Shown: piece by piece, positions 54,436 to 62,783 of the stretch | How positions within the stretch are numbered: the stretch's first letter is position 1 | Layout of the letters: each line of letters starts with the position of its first letter | From: Trichomonas vaginalis G3 | Taxonomy: Eukaryota; Parabasalia; Trichomonadida; Trichomonadidae | Length of the DNA stretch: 64,000 nt | Direction of reading: 5' to 3' | Assembly (NCBI RefSeq): GCF_026262505.1 | Contig: NC_067205.1 | Span: 27,234,556 to 27,298,555 of the forward strand | The notes under the pieces: generated by a model | Database searches by the model: none | What the model saw: the letters and a program-made list of their open reading frames with translations, nothing else | Told to the model about the DNA's origin: nothing | Translations under genes and position numbers: made by a program

Positions 54436-55050
54436 TTAATTTACTAAAACATATTTCAAGCAAAGTTTATATTCTGTTGAAAGTTTTGTATATTCATTCG
54501 AATATTTATACTTAAACTCAACTCCTGTAGTTCCTGGTGTTTCAATGATGCGGATGTTACCTATTTTCATGAATAGTGGAGTTTGACCACAGCATTCGAT
54601 TTCAGGGTCGAGATAGTCAATGACACATTGTTTCCCTGTTATTCGTGAGATAACATTTTCAAGGTCCTCCTTTGTTAGAATTATTTGGTTCTTACTTATA
54701 AGATTTGTCAAAAGCTTCTTATCGTCTTTGAGTAAAATTGTTTGGTATAACTGAAGAAGGTAATGGTCTACGTTATCTGAAGGATTTGTTTGAACATTTG
54801 TGTAAGGGTTGTCGTTGGCTTCTCTTGAAAGAATTTGGTCCAGTGGTGGATACTCTAACTTAACATCTGATGTAGCGTTAGCGTTTGAAGCTGTGTTTAA
54901 ATTCACCGACTTAAGTTCTGGTTCTTTTTCTTTCAAACACTCTGAACTATAGTTCTTTATGACAATATTGTTTGTCGTTCGTGAGTCAACATTTGATGTT
55001 GGTTCAATTGGAACATTAACGGCACCAGCTAAGATGGATTTGCTTCTCAT
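54436..55050 (-). CDS. Conserved Polinton protein with Cys-Cys-Gly motif (204 aa)
   Basis: Starts MRSKSILAGAVNVPIEPTSN. A disordered N-terminal third is followed by helices (DHYLLQLYQTILLKDDKKLL) and the C-terminal module with LDPEIECCG, matching IEPDISCCG in copy 1 (11534-12080). In copy 1 this gene is on the same strand as its neighbours; here it is on the opposite strand, so gene order differs between lineages. Function unknown. Whole. Confidence 0.55.
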   Translation of the reverse strand: MRSKSILAGAVNVPIEPTSNVDSRTTNNIVIKNYSSECLKEKEPELKSVNLNTASNANATSDVKLEYPPLDQILSREANDNPYTNVQTNPSDNVDHYLLQLYQTILLKDDKKLLTNLISKNQIILTKEDLENVISRITGKQCVIDYLDPEIECCGQTPLFMKIGNIRIIETPGTTGVEFKYKYSNEYTKLSTEYKLCLKYVLVN

Positions 55051-55075
55051 TTCATATAGAATAAAAACCTTTTAT

Positions 55076-55477
55076 ATGTATGAAATGAACAATATACTCG
55101 ACAAGGGTTTGAATGTAAAGCTAACGAATGAAAATATTGTTGAATTCACTGAGACAGGTGCTGTGTATAAAGATGTAGAACTACTGAACAAAAGAGCTAA
55201 GGGAAGAAGCAGGAACATGAACAAAGGGTGGAAGCCTATAAAAATTTATGTCAATGATGGCTCAGGAGGTTCAAACATAAAGTATGCAGAAAGTTATAGA
55301 GTTTATGCTCTCAAAGGTGAAAAGCCTTCATTTAAGAACAGCTATTCTAACGCATATCCTCAAAAGCTAACGGATGGGGAAGTGGATGATATGAATGACA
55401 GCAAAAATATTAACAGAAATGGCGACAGAGATGCATGGAATTTGTTTACCATCAGTCAATTGAAGGTTAAACTTTAA
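55076..55477 (+). CDS. Hypothetical Polinton protein (133 aa)
   Basis: Starts MYEMNNILDKGLNVKLTNEN (a second ATG is three codons in). Basic middle (KRAKGRSRNMNKGWKPIKIY), Gly/Ser turn, then polar tail. It starts 25 bp from the divergent CCG-motif gene and its last 4 nt overlap the convergent ATPase stop. No family recognised. Confidence 0.55.
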   Translation: MYEMNNILDKGLNVKLTNENIVEFTETGAVYKDVELLNKRAKGRSRNMNKGWKPIKIYVNDGSGGSNIKYAESYRVYALKGEKPSFKNSYSNAYPQKLTDGEVDDMNDSKNINRNGDRDAWNLFTISQLKVKL

Positions 55478-56361
55478 AACAATGTTGGTCGTTCCCATGG
55501 AATATTTTTGACTTTAATGGTATTAGTCATGATATGAATCTCAAGGTATGAACGAGGAGAGATGAGAGACTTATATGCTTCCCAAATTTCTTCAAAAGGT
55601 AATGTTATACCTGACTGTTTCCAAATGAGTTCAATATCATAACGTGAGAAACCTTGAAAGATAACGAAGTCAGTTATGAGACGTTTTATGTTTAAAGCTA
55701 AAAACCTCCATGTTTGCATAAGTATTGCTACAGTTAAGTGGTAATGTCTGACTTTAGTAATGATGTTAGCTAATGGTGAGTCTGGTTTTGACACTAAACC
55801 TTTTCCGGCGAAATCATCACAAACTAATAAAGTGTTTGATGGATATTTTTTGAAGGGGTATTTTGAAAGTTTTGACAGAATGTAGTTTGTAAGTCGTTTC
55901 ATATCGTAAACTCCTGAGTATTGACGTAAGTGGTGTTTGTCAATAATTCTTTCCATCTCCTCAGAAGTCTTTTGCATTCCTGACTGTATAAATTCAACGA
56001 TGGCATAATATTTCCTCTTACGTCGAATGTAACGTTGAAGAAATTCAATGAGTTCACTGTCTGGAACTTTAACGACAGAGGCTTGAACTTTTGACATAAA
56101 TGTTTTCGCTGTTGAGTCCATAGAGTCTGAAGTTGCTGATATAATGATTTGGTCATAGTAAGAGTCGTTTCCTAAACGCTCTGTTATGAGTATATGACGA
56201 ATTAAATTAAATGTCTTACCTGAACCCATCTTTCCACAATAGAAATAAACACCATTTGAACAGAACTCATAGTCCTTACTGAAAGGAAGAATGAGAGAAC
56301 TGTTGAAGCTTTTCACTGTTTCATTCATGTCTTCATCTACGTCATGTATTAAATGCTTCAT
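55474..56361 (-). CDS. Polinton A32/FtsK-HerA-type packaging ATPase (295 aa)
   Basis: Walker A in YFYCGKMGSGKTFNLI (residues ~42-57), Walker B in NTLLVCDDFAGKG (~187-199), then a helix-rich C-terminal part (ITKVRHYHLTVAILMQTWRF, including the sensor Gln). This is the standard genome-packaging ATPase of Polintons, virophages and NCLDV-like viruses. The reading frame is whole. It is divergent from the next gene with only 16 bp between ATGs. Confidence 0.85.
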   Translation of the reverse strand: MKHLIHDVDEDMNETVKSFNSSLILPFSKDYEFCSNGVYFYCGKMGSGKTFNLIRHILITERLGNDSYYDQIIISATSDSMDSTAKTFMSKVQASVVKVPDSELIEFLQRYIRRKRKYYAIVEFIQSGMQKTSEEMERIIDKHHLRQYSGVYDMKRLTNYILSKLSKYPFKKYPSNTLLVCDDFAGKGLVSKPDSPLANIITKVRHYHLTVAILMQTWRFLALNIKRLITDFVIFQGFSRYDIELIWKQSGITLPFEEIWEAYKSLISPRSYLEIHIMTNTIKVKNIPWERPTLF

Positions 56362-56377
56362 TTTATCTCCATTAAAA

Positions 56378-57259
56378 ATGCAAGTCAGAAATATTCAGAA
56401 CATAGCACCGAGTCTAACTGACAAGAGTATAAAGATATACTATGAACATGTTATGATGAAACCAACCAAAATTCAAGAAAGTCAGTATACTTATGAATAT
56501 CCAAGACACTGGGTAGAGTATGTAGGAGGTGAGAAAGCTATTGAAATCAGACAGGTTCGAAGTATTCCAGCAGGAAGAACAATATTATTGAAGAACTTTA
56601 ATGTTTTGAGGTATAATGATGAAACAAAGAAGCAAGATAGTTTTCCTGTTGCTGTGTATGTGAACTTAGATACAGGAGATGACATGAAAGTTTTTAATAC
56701 AAAGCTTCAAACGGTAGTGAGAGAACAACTGACTGCGGAAGGACATCCATTACCTTCAGAAGTTACCATAGCATATAATTTTGAAACAAACTCAATAGAT
56801 TTTAAAGTCATCTCTGCAAAGAAGTCAGGTTTTACATTTAATGAAGCAGATGTATATTCGAATGAAAACTTCAAAGCTATTGCATGGTTAGATAATGACG
56901 ATTGCTTTAAGAAAATATTTAAATACAGTGACTCAACGATGTCAATAGATGACCTTCGTGGAATGTTACCATCGACGTTTACAGTAGAAGGTTCAGCAGG
57001 ATTGCTTACAAGATTGTCAATTGGTGGTATTTGGTCTCGTGAGAACATTGTTATAAAATCCAGTATAAGTGAATTTGCTGAAGAATCTATATTATGTCTT
57101 TCAAACTACATGTATTCGCCGCCGAAGCATTATAGTATAACAAACTTTGTCAGTAAGTTTAACATAAGACTTGTCGAACCTTCTTCAATGAAAGATGTTG
57201 TGCTACCTAAAGACGGAAAGGATGGACTCATTATTGAGATGATTTTAATAGCATATTAA
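56378..57259 (+). CDS. Candidate Polinton minor capsid (penton) protein (293 aa)
   Basis: Starts MQVRNIQNIAPSLTDKSIKI. The first ~110 residues are beta-rich, followed by a longer linker and a C-terminal part with KHYSITNFVSKFNIRLVEPS and a final hydrophobic strand (IIEMILIAY). Size, beta-rich character and place beside the ATPase fit the penton/minor capsid gene of Polintons. I cannot confirm the jelly roll without structure prediction. Whole. The next gene starts in the stop (taaatg). Confidence 0.5.
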   Translation: MQVRNIQNIAPSLTDKSIKIYYEHVMMKPTKIQESQYTYEYPRHWVEYVGGEKAIEIRQVRSIPAGRTILLKNFNVLRYNDETKKQDSFPVAVYVNLDTGDDMKVFNTKLQTVVREQLTAEGHPLPSEVTIAYNFETNSIDFKVISAKKSGFTFNEADVYSNENFKAIAWLDNDDCFKKIFKYSDSTMSIDDLRGMLPSTFTVEGSAGLLTRLSIGGIWSRENIVIKSSISEFAEESILCLSNYMYSPPKHYSITNFVSKFNIRLVEPSSMKDVVLPKDGKDGLIIEMILIAY

Positions 57260-57484
57260 ATGAGCTTGTTCTTGAAGGTCATTCATGATGAAATAACTGT
57301 TGTAGAAGATGTTAGCAATTGTTCAGACATTTTGAAGCGTATAGATGATATAAGAAATAAGTTAGATAGACCGCAAAGCGGTGAGGGCGAAGCCCGTGAG
57401 AACGCTTATGTTTCATTGACTTTCTCCAGTAACGAGAACTTTTATGAGATAATATTGAAGAGAGATGATTTTAATATGGTGTAA
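57260..57484 (+). CDS. Small hypothetical Polinton protein (74 aa)
   Basis: Starts MSLFLKVIHDEITVVEDVSN. Helical/acidic with a Gly/Glu-rich turn (PQSGEGEARENA). It sits with no spacing between two genes: its ATG follows the previous TAA directly and its own TAA is followed by the next ATG. Whole. Unknown function. Confidence 0.5.
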   Translation: MSLFLKVIHDEITVVEDVSNCSDILKRIDDIRNKLDRPQSGEGEARENAYVSLTFSSNENFYEIILKRDDFNMV

Positions 57485-58012
57485 ATGGTAGCTTGGGCAG
57501 CTTTAGGCGCAATGGGAACAAAAGCATTAGCATTTGGAGCAAAAGCACTTGGAGCTTATGACGCAGTAAATAAAATGAGTGGAGGAAGGGTTTCGAAGAC
57601 ATTAGATGCAAATAAAGGGAAGATTGGAGGCTGGGTTGCAAAGAAGTTAAGATTAAATAAAATAGGGCTCATAAATAAAGCATCCAATTTGGTTGCGACT
57701 GAGTCAGAAAATGCTTTAGGAAAGGACGATGAGTTTGCAAAACACGCAACAGACTTTAATGACCAGATGAAAGGTGAAACAATGCATTTAAATAGAGTCG
57801 ATGGAACTAAAGAAAATGTTTCTTCTCCACCAGCAGTTTATCCATACGGACCTTATGGAATGTATGGAAACCCTTACGAAAGACCATTTGACCCATTGAC
57901 TGGTGGAAGTAATTGGTATCATTATCGACGAAGAAGAAAGACAGTCAAGTTGGAGACAGACGTGAAGAAAGCAACTAAAAAGAAACCAAGGAAGAGAGTT
58001 ATAAAGCAATGA
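57485..58012 (+). CDS. Basic core-like Polinton virion protein (175 aa)
   Basis: N-terminus is Ala/Gly-rich and amphipathic (MVAWAALGAMGTKALAFGAK). A Tyr/Pro/Gly-rich middle follows (YPYGPYGMYGNPYERP), then a strongly basic C-terminus (KKATKKKPRKRVIKQ). An amphipathic head plus a basic tail recalls adenovirus-type cement/core proteins that contact membrane and DNA, but this is composition only. Whole frame. Last plus-strand gene before the satellite-like box at 58020. Confidence 0.5.
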   Translation: MVAWAALGAMGTKALAFGAKALGAYDAVNKMSGGRVSKTLDANKGKIGGWVAKKLRLNKIGLINKASNLVATESENALGKDDEFAKHATDFNDQMKGETMHLNRVDGTKENVSSPPAVYPYGPYGMYGNPYERPFDPLTGGSNWYHYRRRRKTVKLETDVKKATKKKPRKRVIKQ

Positions 58013-58019
58013 ATTCAAC

Positions 58020-58080
58020 AGGGTGAAAAACCGGGTGAAAAAAGAGGTAAGATTTCACCACTTCACCTAAATTTATTTTT
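58020..58080 (+). repeat. Single satellite-type box inside Polinton copy 2
   Basis: gggtgaaaaaccgggtgaaa, then aagaggtaagatttcacc and cttcacctaaatttattttt: nearly word for word the box at 47775-47840 of the satellite array. The minisatellite vocabulary is therefore present, unamplified, in a Polinton. Confidence 0.75.
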
Positions 58081-58157
58081 GTGCTATGTTTTCATACGTG
58101 TGAGGGTGGTGATATCATTTATTTTTAAATAAATGTGGGAACAAAAATAAAGCATAT

Positions 58158-58592
58158 CTACTCAACAGGAATGAGACCCTTACTGACTATGTATTCGTTT
58201 AATGCTTGATGAAAACAATGGTACATATTATCGTATGGGTATACACAACGTCTGTTTCCATCGTCGTCGTATATGTAGAGCTCAAATCCAGTCCAACCTT
58301 CTTTTGTACAATATGTAGCTTTATTTAAGTATGCATTTATGTAGATAAGGCAATTTTCTTCATCGCTCCAGAAATAATTTTTCGTCTTTGTTGAAATAGT
58401 TTTCGTTCCTCTACGTCCATAAGGAATGTATGCAATAAATTTAGCATCATAAGGTATTATAATATATTCAGGGTTTCTTTCATCGTCAATGGGTCTGTCT
58501 TTGTTAAAATGCATGTTTCTCAGTTTTACTTGAGTTTTGAATAGTTCACGGAAACGTTCTGGGAAAGAGTCATAGTAAATGTAGTCAGACAT
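58158..58592 (-). CDS. Hypothetical Polinton protein (144 aa)
   Basis: Starts MSDYIYYDSFPERFRELFKT. Rich in Y, D and N with beta-like strands (EYIIIPYDAKFIAYIPYGRR) and a C-terminal helix. No family recognised. Whole frame. Its leader (58593-58650) has the same A/T-rich aaataaaaataaggttattt style as other genes of the satellite field. Confidence 0.5.
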   Translation of the reverse strand: MSDYIYYDSFPERFRELFKTQVKLRNMHFNKDRPIDDERNPEYIIIPYDAKFIAYIPYGRRGTKTISTKTKNYFWSDEENCLIYINAYLNKATYCTKEGWTGFELYIYDDDGNRRCVYPYDNMYHCFHQALNEYIVSKGLIPVE

Positions 58593-59209
58593 GTCTTTGT
58601 AATGAAATAAAAAATTAAAAAAAAATAAAAATAAGGTTATTTTTATTTAGTGAGGACGGTAGTGAATTCGTTAGTGAAGTCGTTTATGTGTCGGATGGTT
58701 TTGTAAATATTTAAGGTTAAGTTGGTGTTATGGTTGTGTTGTAAAATATACGTTACCGGTTTCGTAAAGTATCAAAACCGCTAAGTGGTGTACGGAGGCG
58801 CGCAGTGCCACAGTACACCACTTAGAGATACTAACTAACGAAACAACCAAAGAATGATACAGGAGCTATCACACAGGAGCTTATTGCCTCACCACAACTG
58901 AGCGATATGCCTTCAGAAGAAAAATTATAAATTATTGGTTTGTTTTGGGTTAAGTTTACCAATAGTTCATTCTAAGATTTAGTTATAAAGCTTATCTATT
59001 AGTTCTTTTTGATATATATATATTTTTTTGAGTGCGAATGAAATCCAAAATATCTTTACCAAAGCCCCTTTAAAAATTGACAAAATTGTGAGCAATTCAA
59101 TTTGATTTGGGAGTTAGAACATGTAATATATATTCAATTTCAATCTTATTTTTATAAATTTTGGCCGATTTAAGCTCTTGTCAAGTTTTGATCGGATAAG
59201 TGAAAAAAT
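58593..59209. other. Intergenic region at the Polinton/host border
   Basis: No credible gene. Contains an A/T-rich leader, a large nested inverted repeat (58759-58844) and a TA-rich stretch. The Polinton probably ends here, but no terminal repeat was matched to another place in the window. Confidence 0.5.
58759..58844. repeat. Nested three-part inverted repeat (large hairpin/cruciform)
   Basis: Inner stem of 13 bp, perfect: ctaagtggtgtac (58781-58793) with gtacaccacttag (58813-58825), around a GC-rich 19-nt loop. Middle stem gtatc/gatac (58769-58773 with 58827-58831). Outer stem gtttcgt/acgaaac (58759-58765 with 58838-58844). All pair in register. Confidence 0.85.
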
Positions 59210-59452
59210 CTACAATTTATATAAATTTATATTTATAATGATAATAGATAAAAATTTATGAAAACTCTTGATAAGAGAAGTGAAGTGAGTTTTTATTATC
59301 GTTTCTTCCAATGTTTCAATCTCATATCCTAAGGAATATTGCATTATACTAAGATCATTATCAGATGTGTGTGAGATAAAAGTGTTTAGGCCCCGAGCAA
59401 CGGTGTTGGAATTTACACCAAAAATTTCTGGAGACGTCTCCAGAAATCCCAA
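59210..59452 (-). CDS. Short hypothetical ORF (80 aa), doubtful
   Basis: Starts MGFLETSPEIFGVNSNTVAR and ends in an Asn/Ile-rich tail typical of AT-rich noncoding DNA. The first ~55 residues look protein-like, so it may be the 5' remnant of a decayed gene. The 59424-59447 palindrome lies inside its first codons. No family recognised. Confidence 0.25.
   Translation of the reverse strand: MGFLETSPEIFGVNSNTVARGLNTFISHTSDNDLSIMQYSLGYEIETLEETIIKTHFTSLIKSFHKFLSIIIININLYKL
59424..59447. repeat. 24-nt perfect palindrome
   Basis: atttctggagac joined directly to gtctccagaaat with no loop. The centre gagacgtctc contains an AatII-type gacgtc. An exact palindrome of this length is very unlikely by chance here and resembles a binding site for a symmetric protein dimer. 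Confidence 0.85.
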
Positions 59453-59608
59453 ATCTGGTATTTTTACTATATATCGTATGAATATTAAGATCTTAAAAAT
59501 CTGCCCAACAACGTTAGGAAGATTGAAATGACTTTTGAGATGCGACGTTATTTCGATTTGAGACTTCTCTCACAATATTAGATTTCAATACAGGCTTTAA
59601 TTTTTCGA

Positions 59609-60169
59609 ATGATTCTCTACGTATGCGTTCCCACAGTTTGTATTAAACAAGTAAGAATCAACCCACACTTACCAATATCATCATTAAACAAGCTATTCCC
59701 ACATTCCCAGAAGATTTACTTGTACCAAGGTATCACGTTGGTCCCTCACTTAACCTTTGAAAATTACTGCATTTCAGAAGGACAAAACATCATTGCTACA
59801 GATGCTTCTTCTAATAACACCGATTGGTCGTATCATAATTATGAGTCGTACTCAGACAAGATCCAGATTGCATTTGATGACAAAATGAAACTTGAATCAG
59901 CAAAGATGAGGGATATCCAACTCTCACGTCTTGAAACGAAGCCCACAGCTTTTCGAAAACTTTCTCAATTATCTTTGAGCAAAGAATACCCGGTTTTAGC
60001 GCCTGTTAACAATTCTTCGAATACTTATTCGAAGCCAAGTGCTCCTTCTAGCATTCCATTGCCAGCATTTTGGGGTCAATCCTCAAACAATCTTAAGAAG
60101 GCCAGAACCTCTGGTCCGCTACTTTCTCCACTAGAAGAGAATGATTTTGATGTTTCTAAGCGTATTTAA
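59609..60169 (+). CDS. Protein with possible ubiquitin-like N-terminus (186 aa)
   Basis: The first ~65 residues follow the beta-grasp pattern of ubiquitin-like domains: a strand pair (MILYVCVPTVCIKQVRI), helix (SSLNKLFPH), strand with L-Y-Q-G (KIYLYQGITL), then LTFENYCISEGQNIIAT, which matches the ubiquitin run (L-xx-Y-x-I-xx-G-xx-I). The rest is Ser/Pro/Asn-rich and likely disordered. It would act as an adaptor or shuttle-like protein if the domain is real. No di-Gly end, so not itself a modifier. The first ATG is used; no clear initiator box. Confidence 0.5.
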   Translation: MILYVCVPTVCIKQVRINPHLPISSLNKLFPHSQKIYLYQGITLVPHLTFENYCISEGQNIIATDASSNNTDWSYHNYESYSDKIQIAFDDKMKLESAKMRDIQLSRLETKPTAFRKLSQLSLSKEYPVLAPVNNSSNTYSKPSAPSSIPLPAFWGQSSNNLKKARTSGPLLSPLEENDFDVSKRI

Positions 60170-60387
60170 TTTTGTTTGTTTGTTATTGATCATGTTTGTA
60201 AATAATAGAGCTTTATTAATTAGTTATTTTCTAAGACCCCATAATATACGAGAATAATCTAGCGTTTGTTGCAGAAACCTTATCAATTCGTAATTTTTAT
60301 CGAGTCAGGCTCGTTCATTATTATTTATTCATATTTTAATTCCTTATTATATTCTCATTTAGAATTTCCAATCGTGTCAAGTTTATT

Positions 60388-62710
60388 ATGATTCCTGCGT
60401 TAAAAAATGATCAATCGTTGCAAGAATCGATTCCCCAAGGTTTATTAGATCAGAAGTACGAACATATTTTATTTATTCGAAAGGCTACAGTAAATGATAA
60501 AGAAGAAATCGTTTTAGCTTCCGAATATTCTTTATATTTTTTTACTTCTAAGACATTTTCAAAGCAACTGCAGGTTAGGTTATCATTTACATGGGATAAA
60601 ATCAAATCTATCAATTTACCGGACTCGTCTACGATTATTTTAACCTATATTGAAAAAGAATTAAAAATTCTTCATAAGGATGCAGTACAAATGTTTTATT
60701 CAATATTGTTGCATTTGAAATCGATCTTCATACCATCTGAAATGCCTCAAGTTGAAATAAATGTTAAACAACCAACAGGAATTACCCCAAACTCTTCACC
60801 AATGCTATCAAGATATATTTACCTTGCTCGTAAAAATAATATAGAGATTGCTGCCAATGCTTTAACTGCACTAAAAGAAGGCTCTGTTTTAGTTCGGAAA
60901 TCGGAAGAGAAACATAAGCAAATAGAACTAGATTTAAGCCTCTTTCCTGGTATCCAGAATCAAATGTATATTTATCTTAAAACAGCTGAAATAGAACCTT
61001 CAATTCAAAAAATTATTATTCCAAAAACGGGAAAACCGAAACCATGGACCTCTTTAGTCCCACATTTCCAAAGTAATGACACAGTTGATGGCGTAATATG
61101 CAAAGAAATCATTTCTGAAGATTTTATTGAAGTTGTTGAAGCAATTTCCAATAATTCTAAATCCAAAATCAATAGTTTCACTTTCCAAGACACAAGTTTT
61201 ACTGAAGATTCACTTATTTCCATCATAAATCTAATTAAAATTAAGAATATTGATTCAATTTCAATTTTATCATCGATTGAAGCTCCACAGTTCGAAAAAT
61301 TAGCTCCACATTTTGCAGATCAATCCATAAAACTCAGTTCTTTGAATAATTATTAAATATCTTCCTAACTTGAAGCATTTAGATATTTCAAACAATAGTA
61401 TTGATGTATCCAACACTTTATTCGCTCTTGCTGAGAACCAACACCATCATTTGCAAGAATTAATTGCAAATGGAAATTATTGTACAAAAGAACTTACTAA
61501 AGAGCTTAGATTACCAAAGTATCTTGAAGTATTACAGTTAAGAAGGGTTACATGGGCAAAATCCAACTTAATAATGATTATCAAATTATTATGTAAAAAG
61601 AGAAGATCAAATCATCCATGTTCATTACATTTATCAAGAGCAGAAGTTGAGAATAACAGTTGGAAGTCAATTTTCAAGAAAATGTCAAGAATTGAGTTCA
61701 AAAATCTTGTTGAGTTCTATTAGGACGCGAATCCGATAAATGAGAGTCTTTTCAAGATGTTGTCCACTGCGAAATCGCTTGAAACTTTGTCATTTAGCGG
61801 TTGTTTCGATGAAAATGATGAAAATTTAAATGATTTCATCCAATTCCTTCCAAACTGCTATAATTTGAAGAAACTTGTTGTCTCCGGATCAGAATCAAAG
61901 AAAATGAAGCACTCTATTCAACTTATCTTTGATGTTTTGGAACATTTTGATATAAATATTTTGGATGTTTCAAAAAATGCGATCGGAGATGAATTATTCG
62001 TTATGTTATCGCATCTTATTGTTTCCAATCCAAACGTTACTGAATTTTTCATTGACGGAAACAATATTCAGACAATTCCAGCTTATGAGACATTTTTGGA
62101 CCAAATGATACAAAGGCATACAAAATTAGTAATTGATATGCCAAAACAGGACCTGCTAAAGCTTTCTTCCAAGAACAAAGCCGTTAAAAAAACAAGATTT
62201 TCTGGAATTGTTCAGAAATTCTATGAATTAGCGAAATTTCCGATGCCAGTAATGAAGAGTGTACTCAGAAGACCAGAAATAGACCAGAAACTACCAATAG
62301 ATGGTCCAAAATCTGTGAGATCTCCAATAATTCTTCCAAAAATTTCGACAATTGAAGAAAGTACATTCAATTTCAATAGCCAAAGGCCACTACAAACAAA
62401 AGCAGACATTCCTGTCTCAGAAATCCCTGCTCCTCCCGAGAAACCATCAGAAATCGAATATTTACATCACGAAATCCAAAGTGATGACAGTTACGAGTAC
62501 TTTTACTCGGAAGATGAAGACCCAGAAGACGGAAGATATGATTTTGATCGAATTGGAAAAGCAAATTGGGATGATACAGAAAAAGTCTTTGTAGATGATG
62601 AATTTTGGCTTAAAAACCAAGAGCAACCACTTACTCTTAATACCCGTCAAACAATTGACACTTTTAATAAGGACTTCACCATTCAAAATCTCTTTTCTCA
62701 AATGAGATGA
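60388..62710 (+). pseudogene. CARMIL-like leucine-rich repeat protein (frameshift + one stop)
   Basis: N-terminal ~115 residues resemble a PH-like domain (YEHILFIRKATVNDKEEIVL, TSKTFSKQLQVRLSFTWDKI), then a linker, then LRRs of the ribonuclease-inhibitor/CARMIL type (NLKHLDISNNSIDVSNTLF, FDINILDVSKNAIGDELFVM, VTEFFIDGNNIQTIPAYE). The C-terminus is acidic and disordered (SEDEDPEDGRYDF). CARMIL proteins regulate actin capping, and trichomonads have many such genes. This copy changes frame near 61345-61352 and has an in-frame TAG at 61721-61723 (context FY*DANPINE, where Trp would fit). Only two lesions in ~770 codons: a very young pseudogene or sequence errors. Confidence 0.7.
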
Positions 62711-62783
62711 ATTTTTTGTTAATAAATATGTATGTTTATGTAGATAGAAATATAATACTTTATTCAAACACAAAAAACATAAG

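Larger units (their letters stand above)
50140..58620. mobile_element. Polinton/Maverick segment, well preserved (copy 2)
   Basis: About 8.5 kb of densely packed genes on both strands: fibre-like proteins (-), small conserved proteins, the packaging ATPase (-), a candidate minor capsid protein, a basic core-like protein and others. Most frames are whole; I see only about three to five breaks, all in the left half. Polymerase B, integrase, major capsid gene and terminal repeats are not in the window's part of it. It is a different lineage from copy 1 (ATPases clearly diverged) and looks young. The right end lies near 58.6-58.9 kb; the left end is hidden by the gap and satellite field. Confidence 0.8.
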
